A DNA stretch of 41,475 nucleotides, taken from SAR202 cluster bacterium. Its GTDB lineage: Bacteria > Chloroflexota > Dehalococcoidia > Lucifugimonadales > Lucifugimonadaceae. Under the pieces are notes generated by a model. The model was not told the DNA's origin. It was given only the letters and a program-made list of their open reading frames with translations, and ran no database searches. The position numbers were made by a program, and so were the translations under genes. Of the stretch, positions 7,954 to 19,219 are shown piece after piece. Numbering within the stretch: the stretch's first letter is position 1; each line of letters starts with the position of its first letter. The stretch spans positions 1-41,475 of the forward strand of contig VGZT01000018.1 in NCBI GenBank assembly GCA_016872495.1, written 5' to 3'.

Positions 7954-8802
7954 ATGCCCCCTGAGCTTCACAGTCGGCCGGACGCGGCCAAATCCCCCCT
8001 GCTCGTCGCGACCAGTGACGACGGGCGGATCGCAACGCTAATCCTGAATCGTCCCGAGCGTCTCAATGCCCTTGGCTCGGAGCTGCTTGCTTGCCTGGCG
8101 GAAACCATCGAGTCGCTGTCACGCGACGACGGCGTGCGCGTCGTAATCCTGGCGGCCGCAGGTGACGCCTTCTGTTCCGGCGCCGATACGGAGGAGCTGG
8201 CCGGAGGGGTCAGGCGGGGCCCACATGCACTCGGCCCGGAGGGCCCGGAGGGGCTGAGGCGCGGGTTCGAACCTGCGCAGCGGATCATCCTCGGCCTGCA
8301 GCGGATGCCGAAGCCGGTGATCGCCGCCATCAATGGCCCGGCGGTAGGCGCCGGATTCGACCTGGCCTGCGCCTGTGACATCCGGGTCGGCACGCCGGCG
8401 GCCCGCTTCATGGCCGCCTATGTGAAGGTCGGCCTCTTTCCCGGCTACGGCGGAACATGGTTGTATCCGCGCTTGCTGGGCATGGGGGTTGCGGCCGAAT
8501 TGCTCTTCACGGGCGATTTCCTGGAGGCGTCTGACGCGCACCGGCTCGGGCTGCTGAACCGCCTGGTGGCGCCCGGGGAGTTGATGGACGTGGCTCAAAA
8601 GATGGCCCGCCGGATCGCTGACGGCCCGCCGATCGCAATCCGGCTCGCCAAGTTACTGTTGTATAAGGGCCTTGAGCTTGACCTTGAGACCGCCATGCAG
8701 GTGGCGGCTGCGGCCGAAACCGTTACTCTGTCGTCGAAAGACCATCTGGAAGGGCTGGCCGCACTCCGAGAGAAACGCAGGCCAAAGTTCGGAGGGACTT
8801 AA
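7954..8802 (+). CDS. enoyl-CoA hydratase/isomerase family protein (crotonase fold)
   Basis: Cytosolic crotonase-fold enzyme of 282 residues acting on an acyl-CoA thioester. Typical landmarks are LNRPERLNAL, the oxyanion-hole segment FCSGAD (about 73-78), INGPAVGAGFDLACACDIR (second oxyanion glycine) and VGLFPGYGGTWLYPRL. The two glutamates that add water in true enoyl-CoA hydratases (rat E144 and E164) align with D136 and Y156. It may therefore be an isomerase, hydrolase or other crotonase rather than a beta-oxidation hydratase. ATG 7954 has a TAGAAT box 6 nt upstream, so leaderless translation is likely. The stop overlaps the prs start by one base, so the two genes are coupled. Confidence 0.88.
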   Translation: MPPELHSRPDAAKSPLLVATSDDGRIATLILNRPERLNALGSELLACLAETIESLSRDDGVRVVILAAAGDAFCSGADTEELAGGVRRGPHALGPEGPEGLRRGFEPAQRIILGLQRMPKPVIAAINGPAVGAGFDLACACDIRVGTPAARFMAAYVKVGLFPGYGGTWLYPRLLGMGVAAELLFTGDFLEASDAHRLGLLNRLVAPGELMDVAQKMARRIADGPPIAIRLAKLLLYKGLELDLETAMQVAAAAETVTLSSKDHLEGLAALREKRRPKFGGT

Positions 8803-9755
8803 TGCTCGTAGCTTTCGGAGATCTCGTGATCTTTACCGGGAACGCGCACCCGCGATTGACGCAGGAGATCTGCAGCTATCTGAAGATCCCGCTCGGCAAG
8901 GCCGAAGTCTTCAAGTTCAACAACGACAACACCTTCGTCAAGATCCTGGAAAACGTTCGCCAGCGTGACGTCTTTATCGTCCAGTCGACGGTCGCGCCGG
9001 TGAACGACCACATCATGGAGCTGCTCATCTTCATGGACGCCGCCAAGCGCGCATCGGCCGGGCGCATCACGGCGGTCCTCCCTTACTACTCCTATGCCCG
9101 GACCGACAAGAAGGACCAGCCCCGCGTTCCCATCACCGGCCGCCTGGTCGCCGACCTGATCACGACCGCCGGCGCCGACCGGGTCCTCATGATGGACTTG
9201 CACGCCGGCCAGGTGCAGGGGTTCTTCAACCTTCCGGTCGACGAACTGACGGCGCTGCCCAAGCTGGTGAAGTATTTTCAGGACAAGAACCTCGCGGACC
9301 GGGTGGTTGTGGCAACCGACGAGGGCATCACGAAGCGGGCGCGGGACTTTGCGTCGAAGCTGGACGCCCCGCTGGCGATCGTCGAGAAACGCCGGATAGG
9401 GAACGCGGACCGGACCGAGGCGCTGAACGTCATCGGAAACGTCGATGGCAAGGCTGCCATTCTGTTCGACGATGAGATCAATACCGGTAGCTCGATGATC
9501 ACCGCGGCCGCCCTTCTTACCAGGAACGGCGCTCGTGAGATCTATGCCACGGCCACGCACGGCGTCCTGCCCGGTGAAGCCACCAGGAAGCTCAGCGCCG
9601 TATCAGAGATCAAGGAGATCGTGATTACCGACACCGTGCCGCTCGAAGACTCCCGGCGGACCCCGAAGATCACGGTGATATCAGTGGCCGACATCCTGGG
9701 GGAGGCGATCTATCGAATCCACAACGGGCTGTCGGTGGGCGCCCTCTTCGGCTAG
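8802..9755 (+). CDS. prs: ribose-phosphate pyrophosphokinase
   Basis: Makes PRPP from ribose 5-phosphate and ATP for purine, pyrimidine, NAD, His and Trp synthesis. The length of 317 residues is standard. Visible motifs are NDNTFVKI, the flexible-loop region [20 protein letters not shown], the metal-binding [18 protein letters not shown] and the PRPP loop [11 protein letters not shown]. That loop departs from the common DDMIDTAGT, and the KDQPR stretch from the usual KDR(P)R, so this is a divergent but apparently complete Prs. Its ATG shares the last A of the preceding TAA stop. secA follows after 5 bp. Confidence 0.94.
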   Translation: MLVAFGDLVIFTGNAHPRLTQEICSYLKIPLGKAEVFKFNNDNTFVKILENVRQRDVFIVQSTVAPVNDHIMELLIFMDAAKRASAGRITAVLPYYSYARTDKKDQPRVPITGRLVADLITTAGADRVLMMDLHAGQVQGFFNLPVDELTALPKLVKYFQDKNLADRVVVATDEGITKRARDFASKLDAPLAIVEKRRIGNADRTEALNVIGNVDGKAAILFDDEINTGSSMITAAALLTRNGAREIYATATHGVLPGEATRKLSAVSEIKEIVITDTVPLEDSRRTPKITVISVADILGEAIYRIHNGLSVGALFG

Positions 9756-9760
9756 GGATC

Positions 9761-12472
<2,712 letters not shown>

Positions 12473-12529
12473 TCCGGCAGGGGTCAGGCTGAAGGGCGCA
12501 AGCCCTCCCATGGTGAGCCGGACCAGGCC

Positions 12530-14323
12530 GTGAACAATGTGGCGATCGCGGCGGCATTCACAGACATCGCCCGCTTCCTTCAGCTCAAGAACGACTCGAT
12601 CTTCAAGATCCGCGCCTACCAGCGCGCCGCCGACATCATCCAGGGCCTCGACTTCGACCTGAACGAGGTCCGGACCCGCCCGGAGCTCCTCGCAGGCATC
12701 CCCGGCATCGGGGACGCGATCTCAGCCAAGATCACCGAGCTGGTTGAAACTGGCCGCCTCGAATACCTCGAGAAGCTCAAATCGGAGTTCCCGCCCGCGC
12801 TTCTGCCCGTGCTTGACGTCACGGGCATCGGGCCGAAGACCGCCATGATGGTGGTCACAGAGCTGGGCCTGAAAACCGTGGATGACCTCGAGAAAGCCAT
12901 CGCCTCGGGCGCACTGGCAGCATTGCCCAGAATCGGCGAACGCAACGCAGAGCGGATCCTTCGCCACTTCAAGGCTTTGGCGGAGCCGAAGCGCAGGACG
13001 ATCGGGGAGGCCCTGCCGGCAGCCGAGGGCGTGATGCGGGCGCTGAGCGCCGCCTGCCCCGACGTGCGCAAGCTCACGGTCGCCGGTGCGCTGCGAAGAT
13101 GGCAGGAGACGATCGGCGACATCGACCTGGTATGCGTCGCCGACGATCCGGCAGCCGTGACCCGGGCGTTCTCGAAGCTACCAATCGTCACGGAGATTCT
13201 GGGGCAGGGCGACACGCAGGCTTCGGTCATCGTAGCGCCCGGCTTCCAGGTCGATCTACGCGTGGTTGCCGACGCCCACTTCGCCTCGTTGTTGCTCTAC
13301 TTCACCGGTAGCCAGCAGCATACGGCCCAACTGCGAACGGCGGCGCAGAAACTCGGCCTCTCCCTGAACGAGTACGGACTCACCGACCAATCAGGCAAGC
13401 TGCACGAGTTCGAGTCAGAAGCGGCCTTGTACGAGCATCTGGGCTTCGCCTACGTCGAGCCGGAACTACGGGAAGGCCAGGACGAGTTGGCAGCTGCAAC
13501 GAGCGGCAGCCTGCCTGCGCTGATCTCGTTGAGCGACATCCGGGGTGACCTGCACACCCATTCAAACTGGACCGATGGCGATTCGACGATCGATGTGATG
13601 GTGGCCGAAGCAGAGAAGCGGGGCATCGAATACATCGCGATTACCGACCACTCGGTCAGTCGCGCCATCTCGAACGGGCTCTCGGTCGACCGGCTAAGAC
13701 TGCACCGGGCGCAGATCGAATCCATCCGGCTAAAGAAGCCGGGGATCAAGGTCCTCTGCGGCTCCGAGATCGACATCCTGGCGGACGGCTCCCTGGACTA
13801 CTCCGACGAAGTTTTGGCCGGCCTGGATGTGGTGGCCGCTTCGGTCCATTCGGCCATGGGGCAGAAATTGGAGATAATGACGGAACGGATCATCCGGGCG
13901 ATGCGTAATCCGCACGTGACCGTGGTCGGTCACCTGACGACCAGGATGCTGCCCCATCGCGGGCGCCCCGAGGGGCGTGAACCGATAGAAGCTGACTTAG
14001 ATGCGTTGTTCAGGGCCGCCGCCGACACCGGGACGTTACTGGAGATCAACGCATCTCCGAGCCGGCTGGATTTGAAGGACACCCATGTGCGCAGGGCGTC
14101 CCAGCTCGGAGCCCGCTTCGTGATCAGTACCGATGCCCACTCTACCGCCGGGCTCGATGACATGAAGTACGGGGTTGGCACCGCCCGGCGGGGCTGGTGC
14201 GCGCCCTCGCTGGTCATGAACACGCTGGCGGCAGACGAGTTCACAGATTTCCTGAAGACTCCCAAGCCGGAACGGGGCAAGTGGAAGCCGGGGAGAGGCA
14301 GAAGTGACAACCAGCGCGGCTGA
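12530..14323 (+). CDS. polX: family X DNA polymerase with PHP 3'-5' exonuclease domain
   Basis: Bacterial PolX of 597 residues for gap-filling repair synthesis. The N-terminal helix-hairpin-helix region carries IPGIGDAIS and VTGIGPKTAM (about 45-110). The polymerase palm has GALRRWQETIGDIDLV with the paired aspartates and VDLRVV with the third. The C-terminal PHP metal site is complete in sequence: DLHTHSNWTDG, ITDHS, CGSEID, ASVHSAM, VGHLTTR and STDAHS. The start is GTG 12530, the only reasonable start before the conserved N-terminus; no strong ribosome site is seen. The final 20 bp overlap the next gene. Confidence 0.94.
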   Translation: MNNVAIAAAFTDIARFLQLKNDSIFKIRAYQRAADIIQGLDFDLNEVRTRPELLAGIPGIGDAISAKITELVETGRLEYLEKLKSEFPPALLPVLDVTGIGPKTAMMVVTELGLKTVDDLEKAIASGALAALPRIGERNAERILRHFKALAEPKRRTIGEALPAAEGVMRALSAACPDVRKLTVAGALRRWQETIGDIDLVCVADDPAAVTRAFSKLPIVTEILGQGDTQASVIVAPGFQVDLRVVADAHFASLLLYFTGSQQHTAQLRTAAQKLGLSLNEYGLTDQSGKLHEFESEAALYEHLGFAYVEPELREGQDELAAATSGSLPALISLSDIRGDLHTHSNWTDGDSTIDVMVAEAEKRGIEYIAITDHSVSRAISNGLSVDRLRLHRAQIESIRLKKPGIKVLCGSEIDILADGSLDYSDEVLAGLDVVAASVHSAMGQKLEIMTERIIRAMRNPHVTVVGHLTTRMLPHRGRPEGREPIEADLDALFRAAADTGTLLEINASPSRLDLKDTHVRRASQLGARFVISTDAHSTAGLDDMKYGVGTARRGWCAPSLVMNTLAADEFTDFLKTPKPERGKWKPGRGRSDNQRG

Positions 14324-15071
14324 CGTCGCCGAGGCACCGCAAGCGCGGCGCAAGGGCGCCCGCCAGCTGATCGCGTCCCTCAAGCGCCGGCTGGCGGCGG
14401 ACGGCGAGCACTGGATGGATGCCCTGTTCGACACGGTGTCCCAGTGGCCGCTCGCTGGCGAGGCCGCATTCGAGCGTGAGTTTACATACCTGATCGACGG
14501 CGAAGCTTTTGACTGGGTACTGCTTGTCGAACGGCTTCTGCTCGACCCTGAGCTGGATTTCCCGGTCGAGGCACGCGAGCGCCTGATCGGCACGCCGGGT
14601 TTTCCGGACGGCATGTCAGAGTCGGAATTCCGCAAGCGTATCGGGCTGGACAAACACCGGGCGTACCTGAACTACCACTACGGCGTGACGGTCGAGCAGG
14701 CGTTGTTGCTGGCCGTAGAGGAAGAGATCCGCAAGCGCAGGTACAGCAACGGCCACGTGCCCGGCGATTCACGCTTGGACGATGCCTATCTGCACCTTTA
14801 CGGGGAGAGCCCCGGGAACTTGCTCAAGGAATTTCGGAAGACCAGGCCCGACCTCTCGGATAACCCGAGGATTCGGATCGCGAAGACGCTTTCGATGCAG
14901 GAGGCCTCTGCATTCACCTACTGGCTGTTCAAGCGCCGGCTTGAGAGGGCGGACCCGGCAAGGCTGGCCAGCGACACGAAGAAGGGACTGGACCAGCTCG
15001 CGCGCATGCGGGCGGCACACGCCAGGCGGGTGCGGGAAGGTGGCCGCAGGTCCGTCAAGACGGCGCGTTGA
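14304..15071 (+). CDS. unknown conserved-looking protein (255 aa)
   Basis: I do not recognise the family. GTG 14304 with GAGAGG about 6 nt upstream overlaps polX by 20 bp, so the two are translationally coupled. The protein is soluble and charged, with no signal peptide or membrane segment. It starts with a basic low-complexity tail (APQARRKGARQL), then an acidic/aromatic helical region (GEAFDWVLLVERLLLDPELD), YLNYHYGVTVEQALLLAVEE, LHLYGESPGNLLKEFRK, and a very basic C-terminus (HARRVREGGRRSVKTAR) that could bind nucleic acid. Coupling to a repair polymerase makes a role in DNA metabolism possible, but this is only context. The stop overlaps the valS promoter region. Confidence 0.75.
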   Translation: MTTSAADVAEAPQARRKGARQLIASLKRRLAADGEHWMDALFDTVSQWPLAGEAAFEREFTYLIDGEAFDWVLLVERLLLDPELDFPVEARERLIGTPGFPDGMSESEFRKRIGLDKHRAYLNYHYGVTVEQALLLAVEEEIRKRRYSNGHVPGDSRLDDAYLHLYGESPGNLLKEFRKTRPDLSDNPRIRIAKTLSMQEASAFTYWLFKRRLERADPARLASDTKKGLDQLARMRAAHARRVREGGRRSVKTAR

Positions 15072-15096
15072 CCGCCTCATTCCGCCGTGGTAGTTT
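15068..15096 (+). promoter_or_regulatory. promoter of the T-box-valS unit
   Basis: TTGACC (15068-15073), 17 bp, TAGTTT (15091-15096). The -35 matches five of six consensus bases and overlaps the stop codon of the upstream gene. The predicted start near 15103 puts the whole T-box leader in the transcript. Confidence 0.5.
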
Positions 15097-15102
15097 CGAG
15101 TA

Positions 15103-15361
15103 GCCTGTTGCAGACGCTGTGAAGGGGAGTAGTAGCGGCGCGGCGGACCAAGAGAGCCGGCGGACGGTGCAAGCCGGTGTCCGACCACCGTGAAGTCGCC
15201 CTGGAGCGCCCGGTCTGAGTCCCGGCATCTTCGGGAGCCAGGACCGGTCGGAATCGCCACGTTAAGGCTTTAGAGAGCCTCCCGGCGCATCGGGAGGAAG
15301 CGGGGTGGCACCGCGGGGCCATGGCCTCGTCCCTGGAGATGGGACGGGGCCTTTTTGTTTT
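15103..15361 (+). promoter_or_regulatory. T-box riboswitch controlling valS, GUC (Val) specifier
   Basis: A classic T-box leader of about 260 nt. Stem I has the AGAGAG bulge (15151-15156) and paired segments GGAC/GTCC and CCGGC/GCCGG. The specifier region reads GTGAAGTCGCC, with GTC (valine) at 15195-15197 after the expected GAA. A stem CCTCCC/GGGAGG lies at about 15280-15297. The T-box core GGTGGCACCGCGG is at 15303-15315 and the terminator follows. Uncharged tRNA-Val would pair with the specifier and the UGG bulge to favour the antiterminator and allow valS transcription. The base after UGG is C, which predicts a G discriminator in the tRNA, whereas tRNA-Val usually has A. Confidence 0.92.
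15323..15361 (+). terminator. intrinsic terminator of the valS T-box
   Basis: An 11-bp stem, GGCCTCGTCCC (15323-15333) with GGGACGGGGCC (15341-15351) and one G-U pair, has a 7-nt loop and is followed by TTTTTGTTTT. Its 5' side overlaps the end of the T-box core, giving the terminator/antiterminator choice. Confidence 0.93.
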
Positions 15362-15389
15362 CCGAGGGATCTGGACGGGAGCCGCGGAG

Positions 15390-18032
15390 ATGACTAGCAC
15401 CGAGAACTGGATCAAGCCGATCGACGTGGATTCGATCCCCAGGAATTACGATCCGAATCTGGTTGAGAAGAAGTGGCGTGACGCGTGGGAGTCCCGCCGG
15501 ATGTACGGCTGGGACAGCTCGGTTCCGCGCGAAAACACGTTCGTGGTCGACACGCCGCCGCCCACGGCCAGCGGCTCGCTGCATGTCGGCCACGTCTTCT
15601 CATACACGCATCAGGACATCATCGTGCGCTACCAGCGGATGCGTGGTCGCAACATCTTCTATCCGGTGGGCTGGGACGATAACGGCCTCCCCACGGAGCG
15701 ACGCGTTCAGAACTATTTCAACGTGCGCTGTGACCCCAACCTCGCCTACGCCCCCGGACTGGCAGTCGAGCGCGCCTCAGGCAAGAAGGACGAGCCTCCC
15801 CTGGTCGTCTCACGCCGCAACTTCATCGAGCTGTGCGCACGCGTAACCGCCGAGGACGAGGTCGCATTCAAGGAGCTGTTCCAGCGACTCGGACACTCGA
15901 TCGACTGGAACGAGGAGTACGCGACGATCGACCGGCGCTCGCGAGCTATCGCCCAGCGCAGCTTCATCGAGTTGTTCGCCGCCGGACACATCTACCAGGT
16001 CGAGTCTCCGACCATGTGGGACACCGATTTCCAGAGCGCCGTCGCCCAGGCCGAAGTGGAAGACCGGTCGGTTCAGGGCGCCTTCCACGACATCGAGTTC
16101 GCGGTCGAGGGTGGTGGGGAGTTCGTGATCTCCACGACGCGTCCCGAGCTCCTGGCCGCCTGCGTCGGGGTTGCCGCGCACCCGGACGATCCGCGTTACA
16201 GGTCCCTGTTCGGGAAGCACGCCGTTACACCGGTCTACTTCGCACGCGTGCCGATCTTCCCGACCACGTTGGTCGACCCCGAAAAGGGCACCGGCGTGCT
16301 GATGGTCTGCACGTTCGGCGACCAGACCGATGTCCAGTGGTGGCGCGAACAGCGGCTCCAGCTCCGACAGATCCTGGGTCTCGACGGGCGGATCCTCTCC
16401 CGTACGTTCGGCAGCGCGGGATGGGAGAGCCTCAAACCTGACGTGGCTAACGCGAACCTGGGCGCCATTGCCGGCAAGACCGTCGTCCAGGCACGCAGGC
16501 TGGTAGTCGAGCAGCTTAAAGACCCGGGCAACTCCGCGACCGGTGGTGGCGCGCCGTTGAAGGCCGAGCCGCGACCCCTGACCCACTCGGTCCGCTTCTT
16601 CGAGAAGGGTGATCGGCCGCTCGAGTACCTGACCACCCGCCAGTGGTTTGTGCGACTCATGGACAAGAAGCGGCGGTTGATCGAACTGGGACGCGAGATC
16701 CAGTGGCACCCGGAGTACATGGGCAAGCGGTACGAGAACTGGACCGAAAACCTGGCCGTGGACTGGTGCATAAGCCGCCAGAGGTACTTCGGGGTCCCGT
16801 TCCCCGTGTGGTATCCACTCGACGGGAAGGGCATTCCCATCTACGGCCGCCCGATCGTTGCTGACTTCGGGGCGGTTCCGATTGATCCGATGTCGGCTAC
16901 GCCCCCCGGCTACTCCGAGTCGCAGCGGAACATGCCGAACGGCTTTGCCGGCGAACCAGATGTGTTCGACACCTGGTTCACCAGCTCTCTGACGCCCCAG
17001 ATCGGGGGGCGGGATGGCGAACCGGACGACCGGATGAGCACGCTGTTCCCGACGGATATCAGGCCACAGGCCCACGACATCATCAGGACCTGGGCCTTCT
17101 ACACGATCGTGAAATCGATGCTCCAGGAAGGGACGATCCCGTGGCGCAACGTGATCATCAGCGGCTGGGTCCTCGACCCTGACCGGAAGAAGATGAGCAA
17201 GAGCAAGGGCAACGTGGTCACGCCCATCGGGCTACTTGATAGCTTTGGCGCCGACGCGGTCCGTTACTGGTCGGGCAGCGCCAGGCTCGGGGCCGACACC
17301 GCGTACGACGAGCAGGTCTTCAAGGTAGGCAAGCGACTCGTCACCAAGATCTACAACGCCGCCAAGTTCGTGCTTCAGCAGAGTGGGCCGAAAGGCCCCG
17401 TAGCCAACCCGCTCGACCGGGCGTTCCTCGGCGACCTGGCCCACGTGGTGGAAGCCGCGACGGCTTCATTTGAGAAGTTCGACTTCGCGCAGGCCCTGGA
17501 GGCGACCGAGAAGTTCTTCTGGGACGGGTTCACCGACAACTACATCGAGCTCGTGAAGGTGCGGGCACGCAGCGAGACCGATCTGCAGGGCAGGGCTTCT
17601 GCGATCGCAACCTTGCGCTGTGCCCTCAACCTGCACCTGCGGCTCCTGGCGCCGTTCCTGCCATTCATCACGGACGAAGCCTGGGCATGGACGTTCGAAG
17701 GGGGAACGCGCCCTTCGATTCACCTCGAGCGCTGGCCGACCGTCGCCGAGGTCAAGACGGCTGGTGGGACCCCAGGCTCAGACGTCTTCCGTGCCGCCTG
17801 CGCGGCGATCGCGGCGGTCCGCAAAGCCAAGACGGAAGCTGGCGTCAGCCTCGGCACCCGCGTTTCCGCGCTGAAGCTGGAGGGCGATGCCGGGACGTTG
17901 ACGGCCCTGAAGGAAGCGCTCGAGGATGTGCTTGCGGCTGCGGGCGCGACCTCTACCGTGCTCGTCGAGCGAGCGTCATCGGGCCCGCTGACAGCTCAGC
18001 TGACCCCGGAGCCGCGTCAGCCCGGCGACTAG
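15390..18032 (+). CDS. valS: valyl-tRNA synthetase
   Basis: Class Ia synthetase charging tRNA-Val, 880 residues. The ATP-binding HIGH motif is TASGSLHVGH (near residue 55); PPPTASGSLHVGH is typical of ValRS. The editing (CP1) domain follows with STTRPELLAACVGVAAHPDD. Tryptophan-rich active-site segments are YLTTRQWFV and NLAVDWCISRQRYFGVPFPV. KMSKSKGN (about residue 605) is the second catalytic motif, then the anticodon domain. There is no long C-terminal coiled coil. ATG 15390 is chosen because GGGAG lies 8 nt upstream and the longer frame would begin inside the T-box terminator. The valine T-box supports the amino-acid assignment. Confidence 0.96.
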   Translation: MTSTENWIKPIDVDSIPRNYDPNLVEKKWRDAWESRRMYGWDSSVPRENTFVVDTPPPTASGSLHVGHVFSYTHQDIIVRYQRMRGRNIFYPVGWDDNGLPTERRVQNYFNVRCDPNLAYAPGLAVERASGKKDEPPLVVSRRNFIELCARVTAEDEVAFKELFQRLGHSIDWNEEYATIDRRSRAIAQRSFIELFAAGHIYQVESPTMWDTDFQSAVAQAEVEDRSVQGAFHDIEFAVEGGGEFVISTTRPELLAACVGVAAHPDDPRYRSLFGKHAVTPVYFARVPIFPTTLVDPEKGTGVLMVCTFGDQTDVQWWREQRLQLRQILGLDGRILSRTFGSAGWESLKPDVANANLGAIAGKTVVQARRLVVEQLKDPGNSATGGGAPLKAEPRPLTHSVRFFEKGDRPLEYLTTRQWFVRLMDKKRRLIELGREIQWHPEYMGKRYENWTENLAVDWCISRQRYFGVPFPVWYPLDGKGIPIYGRPIVADFGAVPIDPMSATPPGYSESQRNMPNGFAGEPDVFDTWFTSSLTPQIGGRDGEPDDRMSTLFPTDIRPQAHDIIRTWAFYTIVKSMLQEGTIPWRNVIISGWVLDPDRKKMSKSKGNVVTPIGLLDSFGADAVRYWSGSARLGADTAYDEQVFKVGKRLVTKIYNAAKFVLQQSGPKGPVANPLDRAFLGDLAHVVEAATASFEKFDFAQALEATEKFFWDGFTDNYIELVKVRARSETDLQGRASAIATLRCALNLHLRLLAPFLPFITDEAWAWTFEGGTRPSIHLERWPTVAEVKTAGGTPGSDVFRAACAAIAAVRKAKTEAGVSLGTRVSALKLEGDAGTLTALKEALEDVLAAAGATSTVLVERASSGPLTAQLTPEPRQPGD

Positions 18033-18053
18033 TACTGGTCGCCGCTGACGATC

Positions 18054-18069
18054 TCTCCGTCATCGGAGA
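18054..18069. other. hairpin between convergent valS and the RraA-like gene
   Basis: TCTCCG and CGGAGA are separated by TCAT, forming a 6-bp stem in the 168-bp convergent intergenic stretch 18033-18200. There is no clear T-run, so terminator function is only possible. Nothing else is recognisable in this gap. Confidence 0.3.
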
Positions 18070-18200
18070 CCGGACCGGCCTTTCGCCTTGCGGGCGGCGC
18101 GCCATCCCTCCATCAGTTCCGCGCGCCTTCGGGAAAACCGGGCTTCGCCTTCATTTGAGGGACGGCGCCGTACATCGCCGGCCCTCCGCCTTGCCGGTGC

Positions 18201-18884
18201 TTAGCGCTTCTTCCAGGCCTCGTACTTCTGGAGGTTGAAGCCGGTCGAGAAGTAGCGGTGCATCTCTGCCTCCTTCTTCCGAACCTCGGCCGCCTTCTTT
18301 GCCACATCGCCGGCGATCTCAACCGGCACCCGCGTGACACCATCGCTGTCGCAGACGAGGATGTCACCGGGCTCGATCAGCAGCCCCGCGGCCACCAGCG
18401 GGACGTTGTGGCGAACCATACTGAACGGGCCGTGGCCGGGTACGCGCCCGGTCGCCCAGAGAGCGCACTTCGCCCGGGCGATCCCCGGCACGTCGCGCGC
18501 GCTGCCATCGACCACGACTCCGAGGCACCCCAGGGCGCGGTGCCGGAAGGCCATGCCATCGCCCATGATTGCGCCGCGACCCGGGACACTGTCGACGTCC
18601 TTCAGCACGCCAACGGTCGGCAGACCGGCGTAGGCCAGGGCGTCGTAGTAGTCGTTCCAATCTGCCGGGGCGCGCTGCTCCGTCAGCGGCGTCAGCTCGG
18701 CGGTGACGGCCACGCCAACGATCGTTCCGAATTCGGGCGTCATGCTCTTGAGGTCCGGGCCAGAATAGTCCTCGCTGGCCGGTATGTAGCCACGCACCAG
18801 GATGGCAGCGTTCTGCACCGTCGCCGAGTCGTATTTGGCGAGCTCTTCGATCAGTTCGATAGTCGCGGTCCTTCCAGGCGCCAC
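18201..18884 (-). CDS. RraA-family protein (HMG/CHA aldolase-like)
   Basis: RraA/DlpA-fold protein of 227 residues. The family includes 4-hydroxy-4-methyl-2-oxoglutarate aldolase, oxaloacetate decarboxylases and the RNase E inhibitor RraA. Typical features are the N-terminal DSATVQNAA helix, the GxGxGxxG-like stretch around GRGAIMGDGMAF, the metal/substrate block CLGVVVDGSARDVPGI (the usual R and D), and the closing EPGDILVCDSDGVTRVP. With an Arg/Asp pair in place, an aldolase or decarboxylase on a small 2-oxo acid is more likely than RNase regulation. GTG 18884 directly abuts the TAG of the upstream gene, so the two are coupled. Confidence 0.85.
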   Translation of the reverse strand: MAPGRTATIELIEELAKYDSATVQNAAILVRGYIPASEDYSGPDLKSMTPEFGTIVGVAVTAELTPLTEQRAPADWNDYYDALAYAGLPTVGVLKDVDSVPGRGAIMGDGMAFRHRALGCLGVVVDGSARDVPGIARAKCALWATGRVPGHGPFSMVRHNVPLVAAGLLIEPGDILVCDSDGVTRVPVEIAGDVAKKAAEVRKKEAEMHRYFSTGFNLQKYEAWKKR

Positions 18885-19190
18885 CTACTCCCCCTCTTCC
18901 GTTTCTTTCATCGGCCTCACGCCCTGGCTGACCGTCAGCGGCTCGCCGACAAAATCACGCCATGGCTCGAACGTCTCGACGAACTTCATGGCCTCCTCGA
19001 TGCTCGGGATGTCCTGGGCGGCGCGGCCAGGATCGTAGCCGGTCGTGAATGCCATGGCCTGGATACCGCGTTTCGTTTCGCGAATCCCACCGACCTTCAC
19101 TTCTTCGCCGCCATCGGTCTCGACGATCAGGTCGAGTCCCCGCTTGCGCTTTCTCCAGTACAGTTCCAACTCATCCTCCACGTCCGGCAC
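18885..19190 (-). CDS. unknown small protein (101 aa) coupled to the RraA-like gene
   Basis: I do not recognise this family. It starts at GTG 19190, 29 bp after coaBC ends. It begins with an acidic/aromatic helix (VEDELELYWRKRKRGLD), has a central region ETKRGIQAMAFTTGYDPGRA and an acidic C-terminus (KETEEGE). It has no signal or membrane segment. The stop codon is immediately followed by the RraA-like start, which suggests a functional partner or a small subunit, but no function can be assigned. Confidence 0.6.
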   Translation of the reverse strand: MPDVEDELELYWRKRKRGLDLIVETDGGEEVKVGGIRETKRGIQAMAFTTGYDPGRAAQDIPSIEEAMKFVETFEPWRDFVGEPLTVSQGVRPMKETEEGE

Positions 19191-19219
19191 AACGATTCTT
19201 GTCGCGCGGTCGGGCCCTC

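Noticed and set aside
8262-8280. GGTTCGAACC, resembling a tRNA T-arm.
   Set aside because: It lies inside the crotonase coding sequence, and no acceptor, D or anticodon stem can be drawn around it.
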